DNA of 20,499 nt from an uncultured Blautia sp. (GTDB taxonomy: Bacteria > Bacillota > Clostridia > Lachnospirales > Lachnospiraceae), in the NCBI GenBank assembly GCA_900553515.1, contig USDN01000051.1:1-20499 (forward strand), read 5' to 3'. A program made the translations under genes and the position numbers. Shown here piece after piece: positions 7,590-14,280 of the stretch (the stretch's first letter is position 1; every line of letters begins with the position of its first letter). The notes beneath the pieces were generated by a model that did not search any database, was not told the DNA's origin, and saw nothing but the letters and a program-made list of their open reading frames with translations.

Positions 7590-7594
7590 CCTCC
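7590..7594 (-). promoter_or_regulatory. Ribosome binding site that fixes the DUF4203-like start
   Basis: GGAGG on the minus strand is 8 nt upstream of the ATG at 7581. The in-frame ATGs at 7596 and 7599 have no such site. Confidence 0.75.
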
Positions 7595-7605
7595 ATCATA
7601 TAAAA

Positions 7606-8844
7606 TTAAAACATAAAATACATAGTCTTCATATTTTCAAGCAGACCATAATGATATTCTACTGAAGTCATTCCGTATATCTGAAGATAATATTCAGCTA
7701 TATGATTAATATAGCTTTCCTGGATCCATTCTCTGTAAGCTTCATTATACGCTTCCTGGCTGCTGAATTTAAATCTGACTACTGCTGCACCATTGTCCAA
7801 TCGCATCTGGCAGTACTCATAAAGTTCCTGTCTGTCATAAACTTCAAAGCATCCCTGATTTAAAACATAAAAATTTTTATCAACTGCCGTACATTCCGGT
7901 ACAGGAAATTCCGGCGAAGCTGTATATATACGCTCATATTCCTCTGGAAAAGGACACAAATAATCATACATAGTAGTTTTATGTTCTACCAGCTCCACAG
8001 CATCTCCTTCCAGAAATTCCGGCTGATCCCCATTTGTTGCATCCACATAGTAATACTGTCCGTCGATCAGCACAATATTCCACGCATGACCTTCCGTGCT
8101 TCCCGCCGTATCTCCTTCCACATAGATACAGGGTATACCTAACCTCTCCAGAAGATACTGCACTGCCCTTGCATATCCGGCACAGACCGCCTGTTTTTTC
8201 CAGAACACTCCGGCAATATTCTGGTCATCCTCCATAGAAACATAATCTACCGTATCGATCAGATAAGTATATACTTCTTTGATCTTTTCGTAATCATTTG
8301 CCGTATCTGCCGTTCGTATACAAATTTCCTGAAATGCAGCTTCCATTGACTGCTGGATCTCCTGCATCTCCTGTTCTGTATAAGTATACCCCGGTGAAAA
8401 ACTACAGTAATCTTTTCCCGGATATGCAGTCCGGTAAACCGGCTGACGATTATGGATCCAAAAAAGCTCTGGATGATCCTTCAGGATCCCGTGATAAACT
8501 TTGTCAATTAAAGTTTCGTCTGACACGGTCAGGTAAAATTCTTCTTTTCGTTGCCTGATGCCCTGAAGCATTTCCCTGTACACTCTTTTTTCTTCTTCTG
8601 TCAGAAGAGAAAAATAGTATTCCTGATGTCCTTCATCAGTCTGCACAATATCCTGTTCTCTAAGCCTCTGCACTTCTTCCGGTTCCGGTTTTAACAGTGA
8701 TTCTGCAAAATCCAGGACAGAATCCCGGTTTTCTCCTTCCCCCGCCCATTTATCCTTGCTCATCTGATAGGATACAAAACACAGGGCTCCCAGTATCAAT
8801 ATCAGAATAAGAAAAACCTTTCCTGAAAATCGTTTTCTCTTCAT
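7606..8844 (-). CDS. Membrane-anchored transglutaminase-like protein
   Basis: This 412-residue protein starts with a basic stretch and one hydrophobic segment (about 9-27), with no clear cleavage site, so it is probably anchored with the body outside the cell. A transglutaminase-like (papain-fold) core follows, with the expected triad: Cys221 in QAVCAGYA, His253 in EGHAWN and Asp268 in YYVDAT. In bacteria such domains act as proteases, peptide cyclases or cross-linkers; the substrate here is unknown. About 190 residues precede the core with charged helices, and about 110 residues follow the triad. An AGGAG site precedes the ATG at 8844. No good sigma-A promoter is visible directly upstream, so the operon may depend on a non-canonical promoter or on read-through past the hairpin at 8868-8903. 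Confidence 0.88.
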   Translation of the reverse strand: MKRKRFSGKVFLILILILGALCFVSYQMSKDKWAGEGENRDSVLDFAESLLKPEPEEVQRLREQDIVQTDEGHQEYYFSLLTEEEKRVYREMLQGIRQRKEEFYLTVSDETLIDKVYHGILKDHPELFWIHNRQPVYRTAYPGKDYCSFSPGYTYTEQEMQEIQQSMEAAFQEICIRTADTANDYEKIKEVYTYLIDTVDYVSMEDDQNIAGVFWKKQAVCAGYARAVQYLLERLGIPCIYVEGDTAGSTEGHAWNIVLIDGQYYYVDATNGDQPEFLEGDAVELVEHKTTMYDYLCPFPEEYERIYTASPEFPVPECTAVDKNFYVLNQGCFEVYDRQELYEYCQMRLDNGAAVVRFKFSSQEAYNEAYREWIQESYINHIAEYYLQIYGMTSVEYHYGLLENMKTMYFMF

Positions 8845-8867
8845 CCGATTCTCCTTTTTGAAAAATC

Positions 8868-8903
8868 ATGCCCATGCGGCCTTATTCCAATCCGCATGGG
8901 CAT
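8868..8903. terminator. Terminator after the NlpC/P60 gene
   Basis: A perfect 12-bp stem (8868-8879 with 8892-8903, core GCCCATGCGG) has a 12-nt loop. On the minus strand it is followed by ATTTTT-like sequence. It ends the NlpC/P60 transcript and lies only about 25 nt upstream of the next gene's start, so it would form a 5'-leader hairpin if transcription of that gene begins upstream of it. Confidence 0.82.
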
Positions 8904-8967
8904 ATTTTATACAACAGGAAAGCAATGCATTTTGTACCAGCTTTGTTCTCCCTATGGACACCTATGG

Positions 8968-11070
8968 TCAGTCACTGAATACAATCTCGATATCGTCAGT
9001 CTCAGGTTTCCCCGGAAGAATCTCCGGAGTTCCATAAACAGAAACATTCTGGTCAAGGATCGCCTGCAAAGTATCTGTCACTTCTACATTTCCATCGTCT
9101 CCACTGCCATCAGAAAGAGCAGCACCTTCATTCTCTGCAGTGTCCTCAAACGTAACGATAACATCATCGTCTCCGTCACCGGAAACAAAAATTTCTTCTG
9201 TTTCAATATCTTCTGTATCAGCTGTATTTCCTTGAGCGCTTCCAGAAGTAAAGTCCGTATCTGTTTCCTGGTCTGCTGCAAAATCATCCGGAACTTCTGC
9301 ATTGTCTGCAGAAGAACCATCACTGATCATCTGTGCCAGTTCCTCTTCTGTGGGATAAAAATCAGGCTGTCTGATATAACGGAAACTTGCGCCATATGCC
9401 TCTCCCACTGTTACACCATTTTTACTGGAGGAGCAGTGAACTGCGATCCAGTCTCCTGCATCTGTCTGTCCGCAGATAATACCTACATGATTATTGCTTC
9501 CGGCTTCCGGTCCGCTTTGGAACACCAGATCTCCCGGCTGAGCATCCTGCTCACTTACTACGTTGGCATTCAGCCATTGAGCAGATGTTCCGTCTCCGAT
9601 ATTTTCCTGCATATTCTGATCCATATAACCATTGATCACAGCCCAGGTAACAAATCCGCTGCAGTCCAGTCCATAAGCTCTTACTGTTCCTGTGCTTGGA
9701 CTTCCCTCTGCTGATACTTTTTCTGCATTTCCCCAGCTGGAATCTTTGCCGATCACGGTTGATTTTCCACCCCAGAAATAACCGACTTCTCCTACCAGAG
9801 AATAGGCGGCAGTAATCACATTCACACGTTCCTCTGATACATTTTCTCCGACGCTCTGACGCACAAATCCCTTGGCATCTGTAACAACAGCACACAAAAG
9901 CTTACAGTCTGTCTCTACATATTTTTTAAGGACAGCTCTGTCTTCCTGTTTAATCTTATTTTCTTTTATATAATGATTAATATGATAGTTTCCATAGGAC
10001 ACATGTGACGGCTGTTTCTCATCTCTTATAATCGGGTTCAATTCTGCAAAAATTTCTGCAAGATCATTTTTTGCATTACTGTCCAGTTTAAACTCTGTCA
10101 CACCTTCCTGGCTTTTTTCATATACATAAACAGCAAGAATATCCTGCCAGTTTCTTACAAGAAGTGAATCAGAAGAAGAGGTCAGCTTATCACTCCTTGA
10201 ATCACTGGAATCTATCAGTTTGTTTTTTTCCTTGTATTCTTTTTCGATCTCATCCATTACAGAAGAAAAATCTTCCGAAAAAGAAAGCTGATAATTATTT
10301 TTCAGACTGTCCAGATAGAATTCACGGCCTGCATGAAGATTTGCCACCATACTGCTGTAATATACCGGTGTACCTTCCCGACCTGGCTCTGTTCCATCAG
10401 AAATATCCGGCTGTTCACCGTCAGTATTTCCATTTTCTTCTTCCTTAAGCTCAGCTATCCTCTTTTCCATCTGCTCAAGCTTTTCATAATTCGTCACAAG
10501 TTTTTTCTGTTCTTCTGTAAGCTTGTCATATGCCTTACGCAAAGCTTTCACTTTTGGCTCATGTTTCAATGTAAGTTTTTCTTTTGACAGCTGTTCGATC
10601 TCGTAGATCAGTTTTTCCACTGTCTGATCATCAGGAGCCGGGGTCGGTGTTGGTGTCCCCGTAGGGCCTGGTGTTACACTGGGTTCCGGGGTTACACTCG
10701 GTCCTGGTGTCACGCTTGGCTCTGGGGTTACGCTTGGCTCTGGTGTTATACTGGGTTCCGGCGTAACAGTCGGCTCAGGAGCCGTAGTTGGAGTTGGGGC
10801 TTCTGTCGGTGCCGGAGCTTCCGTAGGAACAGGTGCGGCAGTCGGTAGCGGAGCTTCCGTAGGAACAGGTGCAACGGTCGGTGCCGGAGCCACCGTTGGC
10901 GCCGGAGCGGCTGTCGGTTCAGGCTCTGCCGATTCCTGAGAGCTTCCATCTCCAAAATCCAAAAGCTCAGTTCCTCCATCGGCTTCTGCCATTACAGATG
11001 CCGGTGTCGATAAAACCGTAGCTGTTATCAATGTGATACATAAATATTTTGTAAGATACTTGTTCTTCAT
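8968..11070 (-). CDS. Secreted NlpC/P60 peptidoglycan hydrolase with Pro-rich spacer
   Basis: This 700-residue exported protein probably cleaves peptide stems of peptidoglycan. It has a signal peptide (1 to about 28, ending ASVMA), then a Pro/Thr/Ala/Glu/Ser spacer (50-146) built from six-residue units such as TPEPSV. A helical segment of about 60 residues follows (KLTEEQKKLVTNYEKLEQ), of a type seen in Gram-positive surface proteins. A helical domain of about 160 residues comes next. The NlpC/P60 domain has Cys470 (GLDCSGF), His528 (NNHVGI) and His545 as probable catalytic residues. A C-terminal acidic, low-complexity tail follows (580-700). The ATG at 11070 gives a standard signal peptide and has GGGAG upstream, though 13 nt away. 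An ATG at 11100 would add ten residues. The gene has its own promoter and terminator. Confidence 0.9.
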   Translation of the reverse strand: MKNKYLTKYLCITLITATVLSTPASVMAEADGGTELLDFGDGSSQESAEPEPTAAPAPTVAPAPTVAPVPTEAPLPTAAPVPTEAPAPTEAPTPTTAPEPTVTPEPSITPEPSVTPEPSVTPGPSVTPEPSVTPGPTGTPTPTPAPDDQTVEKLIYEIEQLSKEKLTLKHEPKVKALRKAYDKLTEEQKKLVTNYEKLEQMEKRIAELKEEENGNTDGEQPDISDGTEPGREGTPVYYSSMVANLHAGREFYLDSLKNNYQLSFSEDFSSVMDEIEKEYKEKNKLIDSSDSRSDKLTSSSDSLLVRNWQDILAVYVYEKSQEGVTEFKLDSNAKNDLAEIFAELNPIIRDEKQPSHVSYGNYHINHYIKENKIKQEDRAVLKKYVETDCKLLCAVVTDAKGFVRQSVGENVSEERVNVITAAYSLVGEVGYFWGGKSTVIGKDSSWGNAEKVSAEGSPSTGTVRAYGLDCSGFVTWAVINGYMDQNMQENIGDGTSAQWLNANVVSEQDAQPGDLVFQSGPEAGSNNHVGIICGQTDAGDWIAVHCSSSKNGVTVGEAYGASFRYIRQPDFYPTEEELAQMISDGSSADNAEVPDDFAADQETDTDFTSGSAQGNTADTEDIETEEIFVSGDGDDDVIVTFEDTAENEGAALSDGSGDDGNVEVTDTLQAILDQNVSVYGTPEILPGKPETDDIEIVFSD
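10633..10923 (-). repeat. In-frame tandem repeats encoding the Pro-rich spacer
   Basis: The stretch contains 18-bp units (about 10650-10770) that encode Thr-Pro-x-Pro-Ser-x, and a 36-bp unit repeated nearly exactly at 10805 and 10841, with a third decayed copy at 10877. Multiples of three keep the frame, so copy-number change would alter spacer length without breaking the protein. Confidence 0.85.
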
Positions 11071-11165
11071 TCTGGTAGAATTACTCCCTTCCAAGAACAT
11101 ATCCTTATTCCCCTACATAAAGGTATGCCTTCCTAGATGCTAAATGCTTACATATAACCTTTTTC

Positions 11166-11194
11166 ATTTTAGCACACAGTTTTTTTAAAATCAA
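11166..11194 (-). promoter_or_regulatory. Promoter of the NlpC/P60 gene
   Basis: On the minus strand TTGATT (11189-11194) and TAAAAT (11166-11171) are 17 bp apart. The -35 box overlaps the end of the upstream gene's terminator stem by two bases. Confidence 0.7.
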
Positions 11195-11220
11195 CCGCCG
11201 GAGTTTACACCCCGGCGGTT
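11193..11220 (-). terminator. Terminator after the phospholipase C-like gene
   Basis: A 9-bp GC-rich stem (AACCGCCGG at 11193-11201 with CCGGCGGTT at 11212-11220) has a 10-nt loop and lies about 40 nt after the gene's stop. On the minus strand it is followed by GATTTTAAAA, a weak uridine tract. On the plus strand there is only GGTTTTAG. Confidence 0.65.
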
Positions 11221-11259
11221 TTAGCACAAAATTCATATTTTTTTCATACTTGCCCAAAA

Positions 11260-11844
11260 TCAAAACACAGACACCTGTGCCAGAGTTAATCCTGTACAAA
11301 GCTGGCATACACCCTGAAATACCTGGCAGCAGACATTTAATATATATCTGATATCATCTGTGATATTTCTTTCTTTTTTCAGATAGGCTTCATGTTGTGT
11401 CTTAATATATTCCGTAATCTGTCCAAAATTCCCAAAAGAAATCGCAGGATCTGTGTATTTATCTGCCTCACCATTTCTGATATAGCTTTTCAGTCTGTTT
11501 TTTAATTCTTTTTCATAACTGTTATGCTGCACCAGAGAACCTGTAAATGTCTTGTTGTGAGGAAATGTAAAATAATCTGCAATATAATGAAAAATTTCTC
11601 CAAGTCTGCGCCAGAATACTCTCTCCTTATACTGAGCAGTCCCATATTCTACAAGAATCTCTAATTTTTCCTGTACTTCATCAAAGGTTCCAAAAAACTC
11701 ATGTCTCTTTGTTACAAAAGAAGGTCTGATATCCGGAAGAATACTTCCAAGACAAAATGCTTTTCTATGTGACTGTAAACTTTCGGAAGCTGTCATCTGA
11801 TCAGCCAGATATCTCGCCAGCAATATATGTGATTTTTTTCTCAA
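11260..11844 (-). CDS. Zinc-dependent phospholipase C-family protein (putative)
   Basis: This 194-residue protein resembles a small family common in Clostridia that is annotated as zinc-dependent phospholipase C. Visible motifs are KSHILLARYLA at the N-terminus, FCLGSILPDIRPSF, and RRLGEIFHYIADYFTFPHN, whose His and Asp residues match the metal-binding pattern of the fold. No signal peptide is seen, so phospholipase activity on external lipids is doubtful and the biochemical role is unknown. The start is unusual: no in-frame ATG exists between an upstream stop and the domain. I chose the TTG at 11844 because an AGAGAG site lies 7 nt upstream and the product then begins at the family's usual position. 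The TTG at 11886 would sit at the transcription start. The gene has its own promoter. Confidence 0.8.
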   Translation of the reverse strand: MRKKSHILLARYLADQMTASESLQSHRKAFCLGSILPDIRPSFVTKRHEFFGTFDEVQEKLEILVEYGTAQYKERVFWRRLGEIFHYIADYFTFPHNKTFTGSLVQHNSYEKELKNRLKSYIRNGEADKYTDPAISFGNFGQITEYIKTQHEAYLKKERNITDDIRYILNVCCQVFQGVCQLCTGLTLAQVSVF

Positions 11845-11891
11845 AACTTTTCTCTCTTTCTTAAAGAAACCGTTTACTGCAACCAAAGCAT

Positions 11892-11920
11892 ACTATACCA
11901 GAAAACTCAATTTTTTTCAA
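11892..11920 (-). promoter_or_regulatory. Promoter of the phospholipase C-like gene
   Basis: On the minus strand TTGAAA (11915-11920) and TATAGT (11892-11897) are 17 bp apart. The predicted transcription start near 11885 rules out a normal leader for the TTG at 11886 and supports the TTG at 11844 as the start. Confidence 0.75.
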
Positions 11921-11994
11921 ATAAAATTTTTCTAAACTTTCACCAGATTCCTTTGTTTTTTCTTTATGCTTCTCTGGTCATAACTGCATATTTT

Positions 11995-12930
11995 CTATGG
12001 ATTACAATTTTTGCAAGGAGCATATCCCTGATCAAGAAGCTCATCTCTGGTTCCTGTATATTCCAGCTTGTTTTTTTCCTTCATCCGCTTCACACTTGAA
12101 CATTCCGGTTCATGAAAAACCCGGGAATTTATATTGATGATATACGTCTCCTGAGCAAGCGCCTGATCATCCTTCCGCTCCTGCACTTCTCCATCTGAAA
12201 ATCCTGACAGTGCAGACTCTGTTCCAGTTTCCGTGTCCAAAATCTCCCAGCTGTCGCCCGTACTGTAGTCAATCTCTATCCCCGGCTGAACATTATAACA
12301 AAAAACATTAAAAAAGATTCCTTCTCCCCCGTCCTCTACAGATCTTGCCTCCATCTGTACGCCGGAAGCCACCAGATCATCCTCCTGATACAAAGGTGTC
12401 ACCCTGTAAAGCACATGATTTCCAGTTTCATGGATATAGTCTGCTGTCATGTTTTCAAAGGGCAGCATTCCTTCTACATTCATATATCTTGTTCCTGTTA
12501 TAAGGTTCTGCTCATTTGCATTTTCTGCCGTAAGCTGATAACCAATAAGATGACATCTGTTATAAAGATATTTTCCATCTACGCAATCATACTTCACTGT
12601 CTGCCATCCAGACGGACGCACCTGACCTATTTTTTCTCTTGCTTTCTGCGGCATCAGATCCGGTCCAATATTGGCATATGCCGTTCCGCATCTTCCCAGC
12701 TCATCTAATTCACTGTAGCTTTCAAAAGATTCTCCCGGAATTTCCTCTTCCGTAAATTCCGGGATATTATCATTCACCACCGTATAAGGATCTCCCGTAT
12801 ACGAAGGTATTTCTGCAAGGTATGCAGCTGCATAAACCTCCGCTACCCCCATCGAAATGCTTCCTGCTCCCCACAAAAGCACTCCCATTGAAACAGCCAG
12901 AGCAATGATCCTTTTCGTCCTTTTCATCAT
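11995..12930 (-). CDS. Secreted DNA/RNA non-specific endonuclease with C-terminal Cys/His motif
   Basis: This 311-residue exported protein is of the beta-beta-alpha-metal nuclease type, like the DNA-entry nuclease EndA. It has a basic N-terminus and a hydrophobic signal segment to about residue 35 (EVYAAA). The core motif NRCHLIGYQ carries the general base His127, and Asn151 in TRYMNVEGM is the likely metal ligand. A separate C-terminal module has His273, Cys277, Cys306 and Cys309 (HxxxC ... CxxC), resembling the small Ada-type zinc-binding motif that often ends exported nucleases and surface proteins. Roles could include nutrient DNA degradation, competence or extracellular DNA turnover; none is shown here. 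GGGGAG lies 5 nt before the ATG at 12930. A second ATG at 12927 is equally possible. Confidence 0.9.
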   Translation of the reverse strand: MMKRTKRIIALAVSMGVLLWGAGSISMGVAEVYAAAYLAEIPSYTGDPYTVVNDNIPEFTEEEIPGESFESYSELDELGRCGTAYANIGPDLMPQKAREKIGQVRPSGWQTVKYDCVDGKYLYNRCHLIGYQLTAENANEQNLITGTRYMNVEGMLPFENMTADYIHETGNHVLYRVTPLYQEDDLVASGVQMEARSVEDGGEGIFFNVFCYNVQPGIEIDYSTGDSWEILDTETGTESALSGFSDGEVQERKDDQALAQETYIININSRVFHEPECSSVKRMKEKNKLEYTGTRDELLDQGYAPCKNCNP

Positions 12931-12987
12931 ATTCGCTCCCCTCTTGTGTACTATATTTATCTGTATTTCGACAGATTATCCCTTGAA

Positions 12988-13016
12988 ATCCTATCACAAA
13001 AGGACGTTTTTTTCAA
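12988..13016 (-). promoter_or_regulatory. Possible promoter of the nuclease gene
   Basis: On the minus strand TTGAAA (13011-13016) and TAGGAT (12988-12993) are 17 bp apart. The -10 box is weak (4 of 6 matches). It lies after the terminator of the SH3 gene, so some promoter is needed here. Confidence 0.45.
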
Positions 13017-13044
13017 TCGTCCGAGCATAAATCCCCTGTACGCA

Positions 13045-13075
13045 AAAATAAGGTACGGAAACCGTACCTTATTTT
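13045..13075. terminator. Bidirectional terminator after the SH3b gene
   Basis: A perfect 14-bp stem with a 3-nt loop (AAAATAAGGTACGG at 13045-13058, CCGTACCTTATTTT at 13062-13075) ends in T-runs in both directions. Its last base is also the last base of the SH3b gene's TGA stop. Confidence 0.9.
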
Positions 13076-13986
13076 CACTGTAACAGACCACTGTAAACGT
13101 ATCCAGTCTGTCCTTCATATTCAATTTGTATCCAATCACCTTCCTGGCCCAGTTTTTCTACTTCTGTTCCTTCATCCAGGCCTCCAATGATATCAGATTC
13201 ACCATCTGCTCCTGCTCTGACGTTGCATCCTTCTGTAACTGTCAAAATCGTTCCATTCTCTGTGCTTTCAGAACCACTGGCATCTTCGCCGAGACCATTA
13301 AGGAATTCCGCAAGTCCCGGATCATTTTTCTGTGCAGCATCATACTCCGCCTGCACCTTTGCTCTCAGCTGCTGGACATCCGCATCATTCAAAAGATTTT
13401 CCATATATGTAGAAATCTTTGTATTCTGATCCGCTGCCCCCAGGATCTTATAAATGTTCTTGCTGTCTTTTACAACATACGCATATCCCAGTGAAGGTAC
13501 CGGCGTATCAATTCCTGTGCAGACATAACTATAACAAGTATATACTACATAAGAATTATCATCCAACCCCTTTTTTGTATAGACATTGCCTGGTGTATAA
13601 GCTTCAATATAATCTTTGGCATTTGTGATTCTTGATTCATCAGATGCAGTCAGATCACTGACCAAAGTCCTTAATACTGCAATATCTCTTTCCCCTAAAG
13701 CTCTGTAATAGCTATGCATGAACGCAGAAATATCTGCGCTGCCTTCTTCCAAGGGATTCGCATCTTCTTTCTTCCCGTCGTTTGTCTCCCCATCATCTTC
13801 CGGAGAAGAAGGATCATTTCCCTGGCTGTTGTCCTGAACTGTTTTTTGATCTTCATCAGAAGCACCCTTCCCGCTTCCTACACAGGCACGTATGCCGAAG
13901 AACAAAACAGCTACGATCACCAGAATCGCACCGCCAAGCATAAAATAGCGGAGGTTATCTGATAACCATTCTCTGAAATTATCCAA
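13075..13986 (-). CDS. Membrane-anchored SH3b-domain protein
   Basis: This 303-residue protein has one transmembrane segment (about 15-33), then an acidic Gly/Ser/Asp-rich linker (37-83). A middle region of about 140 residues follows (SAFMHSYYRALGERD onward) that looks like an NTF2-like or similar alpha+beta fold. The C-terminal bacterial SH3 domain spans about 246-302 (TEGCNVRAGADGESDIIGGL, then GDWIQIEYEGQTGYVYSGLL). Such SH3b domains often bind cell-wall peptides. The function is unknown, but an envelope-sensing or scaffolding role is plausible. The start is TTG at 13986, supported by a perfect AGGAGG 8 nt upstream; no ATG competes. The gene lies about 55 nt downstream of tRNA-Arg with no strong promoter between them, so it may share the tRNA promoter. 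Confidence 0.87.
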   Translation of the reverse strand: MDNFREWLSDNLRYFMLGGAILVIVAVLFFGIRACVGSGKGASDEDQKTVQDNSQGNDPSSPEDDGETNDGKKEDANPLEEGSADISAFMHSYYRALGERDIAVLRTLVSDLTASDESRITNAKDYIEAYTPGNVYTKKGLDDNSYVVYTCYSYVCTGIDTPVPSLGYAYVVKDSKNIYKILGAADQNTKISTYMENLLNDADVQQLRAKVQAEYDAAQKNDPGLAEFLNGLGEDASGSESTENGTILTVTEGCNVRAGADGESDIIGGLDEGTEVEKLGQEGDWIQIEYEGQTGYVYSGLLQ

Positions 13987-13994
13987 GTTCTTGT

Positions 13995-14000
13995 CCTCCT
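13995..14000 (-). promoter_or_regulatory. Ribosome binding site supporting a TTG start
   Basis: AGGAGG on the minus strand is exactly 8 nt upstream of the TTG at 13986, fixing it as the start of the SH3b gene. Confidence 0.85.
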
Positions 14001-14042
14001 TAAATTACAACGCGCCGGAACCTCCCAATTGTCCTGCGCAAA

Positions 14043-14114
14043 CACACCTGAAGGGAATCGAACCCCCGCACATGGTACCGGAAACCACTGCTCTATCCAC
14101 TGAGCTACAGGTGC
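14043..14114 (-). tRNA. tRNA-Arg (anticodon CCG)
   Basis: The minus strand folds into a complete 72-nt cloverleaf. The acceptor arm is GCACCTG/CAGGTGT with a G-U closing pair, and the D-arm is GCTC/GAGC. The anticodon arm GTGGT/ACCAT has loop TTCCGGT (anticodon CCG, reading CGG), and the T-arm has the TTCGATT loop and two G-U pairs. The 3' CCA is not encoded (TTT follows the discriminator G). An imperfect GCGC-closed hairpin at about 14011-14040 follows, but with a poor uridine tract, so read-through into the SH3b gene is possible. Confidence 0.95.
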
Positions 14115-14137
14115 ATAAACATATTTCATTGAGATAT

Positions 14138-14166
14138 ATAATATCACATTAATTTATAAAAGTAAA
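14138..14166 (-). promoter_or_regulatory. Promoter of tRNA-Arg
   Basis: On the minus strand TTTACT (14161-14166) and TATTAT (14138-14143) are 17 bp apart, about 24 nt upstream of the mature tRNA 5' end. Confidence 0.7.
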
Positions 14167-14247
14167 GATTTTTCTTTTCTGTGTACAATTAAAGAAATTT
14201 CCTGGTCACTGTTCACACGGTACTACTTTCCTGCTGACAAAAAATCA

Positions 14248-14269
14248 AGGCACAGAATATTCTGTGCCT
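14248..14269 (-). terminator. Terminator after the polysaccharide deacetylase gene
   Basis: A perfect palindrome (AGGCACAGA-ATAT-TCTGTGCCT) lies 12 nt after the stop codon. On the minus strand it is followed by TGATTTTTTG, a proper uridine tract. Confidence 0.88.
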
Positions 14270-14280
14270 CACATAAATTT

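Noticed and set aside
8868..8903. Riboswitch or attenuator in front of the transglutaminase-like gene
   Set aside because: It is one simple hairpin with terminator geometry for the preceding gene, and no alternative pairing or leader peptide was found.
8896..9714. Plus-strand 272-codon open frame
   Set aside because: Antisense to the NlpC/P60 gene; its Cys/Ile/Ser-rich composition is the complement of the acidic tail and catalytic region.
10633..10923. Possible CRISPR-like array of short repeats
   Set aside because: Units are contiguous, degenerate, in frame and encode Pro/Thr/Ser; there are no spacers and no cas genes.
14043..14114. tRNA gene as an integration site of a mobile element
   Set aside because: No integrase, no direct repeat of the tRNA 3' end and no foreign-looking genes are seen beside it.
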